Positions 29,309 to 32,001 of a stretch of DNA of 32,001 nt are shown here, one piece after another. The first letter of the stretch is position 1. Each line of letters begins with the position of its first letter. The DNA comes from Gammaproteobacteria bacterium. Its GTDB lineage: Bacteria > Pseudomonadota > Gammaproteobacteria > HK1. The translations under genes and the position numbers were made by a program. The DNA is taken from NCBI GenBank assembly GCA_022826505.1, contig JAJDUQ010000037.1, positions 1 through 32,001 on the forward strand, read 5' to 3'. The notes below the pieces were generated by a model that saw nothing but the letters and a program-made list of their open reading frames with translations, was not told the origin of the DNA and did not search any database.

Positions 29309-32001
29309 TACGTCGTACGGTGAGCGTAAACGCTGTCCTTAACTACAGCGTCTGCGTCTTCCAGTCCACGTACACCCAACCAGTACCGCCGTGCAGCCGG
29401 CTTGATGATCGAGACCTCATCCTTCGCATGTACACGCAGATCTCGCACTCCGACCAAGGCGCCCGTGATCGGGACTTTCGTTCGTTCACTTATCCGCGAC
29501 AGCACAGTACCGAGCGACTCGTCGGGAGAAATCACTTCCACCACGGAGGGGCCGGGTGTGTCCTCCAGTACGAATCGAACAACTCGAAGCGGGGCGTCCG
29601 GGGTCAGTTCGTAGATTTCCGCACGCATTCGTCGGCGATTGGACGCGGACAGCCATGCGTCCATGGTAGACAGAAATGCCTGCGCGTACGCCCTGAGATC
29701 ATCCAATTCCGCAGGTGCGGTCGACTTGAGTCGGCCCGGTTTCCACTGCCAAGTCGCCCGGAACAGACCGTCTCGCACAACGATACGATCAGCGTCGTCC
29801 AATCCGTAGAGGTTGAACACTGCGTCGTCTAGAGATTTCACATCACTATCGCCAGGAGGTATGCGGTGAAAGGTACGTACAAGTTCAACAATACGCCGGC
29901 CGGTTTGAGACTCGACTGATTCCTGGAGATTGGGTACTGGCATGGCGCCTATGTCCGCGAGTTTCAGCCGTCTAATCCATAGCCCAAAAGCCGATGCAGA
30001 CATAAGGAAATACCAGGACGCCAGTGCCGAGCCGAGAATCCCTCCAACAAGATACGCGGCTTCCGAGCCACCTTCGGCGAACGTCCCCCCAAAGTAACTG
30101 TCTGTGTATATCAGGTCTTGTTCCGCTATGGCGGTAACGGGTCGTGGCTTCCCTTGCAAATACTCCCCGACAAGAAGCAGTGGATTGTTGTAGATTTCGC
30201 GTTTCCTCGGTCGTTCGGCCGTCTCCTCCTCGAACGCCGGCAGAGCGTCAGGCACATACCAGTGGCGAAGTCCACGTCGCAAGAATGGTAGACCGTGTAG
30301 GAATGTGGCATCGCGGCTACGATTGCCGACGATCAGACCTGTCTTCAGTGATGTACCCAGCGCGCCAAGGCATTTCTCCATGCAGTCATACTTCTCCCAC
30401 AGATCGTCCAACAACAGGAGGTCGTGCCGGCGACCAAGGAATGCCGCCTTGAACAACCCTTGGTGCCGTTTCCAACTGGCGAGAGGAAGTGTCGTGATGT
30501 CGCTTGGTGAAATTTCAATTGTGTGGCTACGTTCACCAGCGAGGGACCAGTTCGTTTGCACAAGCGTCATCCGGCTGGCATCTTGATCTCGATGACGAGC
30601 CAGAAGCGCGACCGCAGGCATATCGGCTTTCGGGAACAACCATCCAGAAAGTTCGGACAAGTTTACCAGCGTTACTGGTGCCAGTGATCCAACTACGCTT
30701 CGAGCGGCTTCGACACCCGTTCCGCTACGACTGAAAAACGGCGTTGCACCAAGCACCATGCCAAATCTGGTCTTGTCATCGGCAAAGTCTCTCGCCCGCT
30801 CAACGAAGTCGAGGCCTTGGCCACGAGGTTGGAGAGGCGCCCGCGAAGAAACAAGCTGACGACGAGCGGCCGTTCCAGCCTGTCCCTTGAAGCTCCACGG
30901 TGGATTGCCGACGATAACGTCGAATTTCTTCAACCCAGATGTCGTCGCGAAAGCCTTTCGCCCAGCGGGTGATTGTTCGATGACGTGTGCGTCACCCACG
31001 AGCAGTGTCTTCCCTACCAACGGTTGGAACGTGAGGGCTTCAGGCGGCTGCGGATCAGGATCCAGTTCCAGCGCCGCCAAATAGAGGCTGAATGCAGCGA
31101 TACGTATTGCCGTCGGGCTGATATCTACACCGTAGAGCTGTCTGTATAGCGTACTTCTGATTGTCCGGCGCTCTGGTGCACCGCCACTAGATTTGAGGTA
31201 CACGAGTCTTCGCAAGGCTTCGACAAGAAAGACACCCGATCCGCAGGTGATGTCCAAGACTGTCTCGTCGCCCGTCAAGCCATTGAAGATCTCATCTAGC
31301 ACGAGCGAGACGGCGGCCAACGGTGTGTAGTAGACGCCTTCTTTCTTCGCACTGTTCGATACCGATTTACTGTTGGCTTCTTCTTCGGCGGCCGAATGCA
31401 CGAGCTGCTCGTAGATGGCGCTGATGAGTTCGACCGGGATGACGTCAAACCGGTAGGGAAACAAAGACCTTTGGCCATCCGGATCGGTCGCCTTGAGGAA
31501 CTCCACGATCCTGTTGAGATACGGGACGGCAGGCACCGATTCCGATGCATTGGGAGACGCATACACTGTCGGAAACATGTCGCCATTGAAGGTGTCTCGT
31601 AGCCAGTCAAACAGAAGTGCGGTGGCTCTCCGATTGCTGAAGATACCAGGCAGGTCTCCATGACCGCATATCGCCAGCAAATGTTCTTCCGTAACGATCT
31701 TCCGGTCAATCAAGTACTGCGTGAAGATGGACTGACCAATCAGTGCTTGCGCATCATCGCGGCGAAGCTCCGAATCGACCAAATCTCTTTCGAGGACGTT
31801 CAGATCTCGCAACAACCGACTGTCGACTGTAGTCTCACGATTGACATCGGGAACTCTGCGCCAGAATTCACCAGTTTCCATCGCCAGACGTCCGGCGAGA
31901 CTGTCGAGCTTTGCCAAATCGGAGTCCAGAAGGCGGAAGTGGTCGATACGATTCTGCGTTGCATCGTGCGCGGCTTGTGGATGGCCAAATCCGTTGTATA
32001 G
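29308..32001 (-). CDS. N6-adenine DNA methyltransferase, type IIG/Eco57I-like, 5' end beyond window
   Basis: At least 897 codons. The frame stays open to the window edge and the residues before the first candidate start (TTG at 31917), such as QNRIDHFRLLDSDLAKLDSL, look coding, so the real start lies to the right. Motif I is VLDITCGSGVFLVEALRRL and motif IV FDVIVGNPPWSFKG, the SAM-binding and catalytic motifs of N6-adenine methyltransferases. KKEGVYYTPLAAVSLVLDE precedes motif I as in type I/IIG enzymes. The long C-terminal half should contain target recognition (RRLKLADIGAMPVPNLQES). It is coupled to a PD-(D/E)XK gene. Base composition is noticeably more AT-rich than the metabolic core, suggesting recent acquisition. 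Confidence 0.92.
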   Translation of the reverse strand, partial: LYNGFGHPQAAHDATQNRIDHFRLLDSDLAKLDSLAGRLAMETGEFWRRVPDVNRETTVDSRLLRDLNVLERDLVDSELRRDDAQALIGQSIFTQYLIDRKIVTEEHLLAICGHGDLPGIFSNRRATALLFDWLRDTFNGDMFPTVYASPNASESVPAVPYLNRIVEFLKATDPDGQRSLFPYRFDVIPVELISAIYEQLVHSAAEEEANSKSVSNSAKKEGVYYTPLAAVSLVLDEIFNGLTGDETVLDITCGSGVFLVEALRRLVYLKSSGGAPERRTIRSTLYRQLYGVDISPTAIRIAAFSLYLAALELDPDPQPPEALTFQPLVGKTLLVGDAHVIEQSPAGRKAFATTSGLKKFDVIVGNPPWSFKGQAGTAARRQLVSSRAPLQPRGQGLDFVERARDFADDKTRFGMVLGATPFFSRSGTGVEAARSVVGSLAPVTLVNLSELSGWLFPKADMPAVALLARHRDQDASRMTLVQTNWSLAGERSHTIEISPSDITTLPLASWKRHQGLFKAAFLGRRHDLLLLDDLWEKYDCMEKCLGALGTSLKTGLIVGNRSRDATFLHGLPFLRRGLRHWYVPDALPAFEEETAERPRKREIYNNPLLLVGEYLQGKPRPVTAIAEQDLIYTDSYFGGTFAEGGSEAAYLVGGILGSALASWYFLMSASAFGLWIRRLKLADIGAMPVPNLQESVESQTGRRIVELVRTFHRIPPGDSDVKSLDDAVFNLYGLDDADRIVVRDGLFRATWQWKPGRLKSTAPAELDDLRAYAQAFLSTMDAWLSASNRRRMRAEIYELTPDAPLRVVRFVLEDTPGPSVVEVISPDESLGTVLSRISERTKVPITGALVGVRDLRVHAKDEVSIIKPAARRYWLGVRGLEDADAVVKDSVYAHRTT

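Noticed and set aside
1..32001. tRNA, rRNA or CRISPR array
   Set aside because: I saw no cloverleaf-like tRNA sequence, no rRNA and no regularly spaced identical repeats; a covariance-model scan would be needed to be certain.

Overview
The window comes from a high-GC bacterium, most likely a pseudomonadote. This is inferred from the style of ArgG, the beta-carbonic anhydrase and the LysRS tail; no rRNA or tRNA gene is present to settle it. A metabolic core (about 13.75-25.7 kb) is flanked on both sides by defence-type accessory DNA. The right-hand accessory DNA, especially 29.3-32 kb, is visibly poorer in G+C than the core.

Left accessory region (1-13.7 kb). The window opens with the 5' end of a minus-strand gene that resembles a mobile-element protein. 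Next comes a 5'-truncated DUF1156-type adenine methyltransferase, then a HicAB toxin-antitoxin pair. A minus-strand operon follows with a Phd-like antitoxin, a degenerate PIN protein and a patatin-like phospholipase. Divergent from it is the most interesting locus: Xre regulator - Cas4/RecB-like nuclease - long prokaryotic Argonaute with an apparently intact catalytic tetrad - small unknown protein - zincin-type metalloprotease. After an orphan HicB and a run-on ribbon-helix-helix antitoxin comes an intact DUF499/HEPN ATPase, the usual partner of DUF1156 methyltransferases. About 8.7 kb of other defence genes therefore separates the two halves of one older system. Just after it lie the last 15 codons of a class II lysyl-tRNA synthetase and a strong hairpin, which mark a probable island/chromosome junction.

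Core (13.8-25.7 kb). Carbonic anhydrase, argininosuccinate synthase, a type II haloacid dehalogenase and an HpcH/HpaI aldolase are followed by a nitrogen-compound catabolic cluster. It holds three DUF1989 (urea carboxylase-associated) proteins, an AllA-like ureidoglycolate lyase, a quinone oxidoreductase-like MDR enzyme, an amidohydrolase, an Asp/Glu racemase-family enzyme, a creatininase-family hydrolase and an NHL-repeat protein. Together they suggest opening and degradation of a cyclic amide or ureido compound with release of urea or ammonia. The substrate cannot be read from sequence.

Right accessory region (25.8-32 kb). A zinc-ribbon protein with a Card1/DUF1887-like PD-(D/E)XK nuclease domain is followed by a minus-strand cluster. 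In transcription order this is a large N6-adenine DNA methyltransferase (running off the window), a translationally coupled PD-(D/E)XK protein, and an AlbA/Schlafen-type ATP-binding protein. It looks like a restriction-modification-type system.
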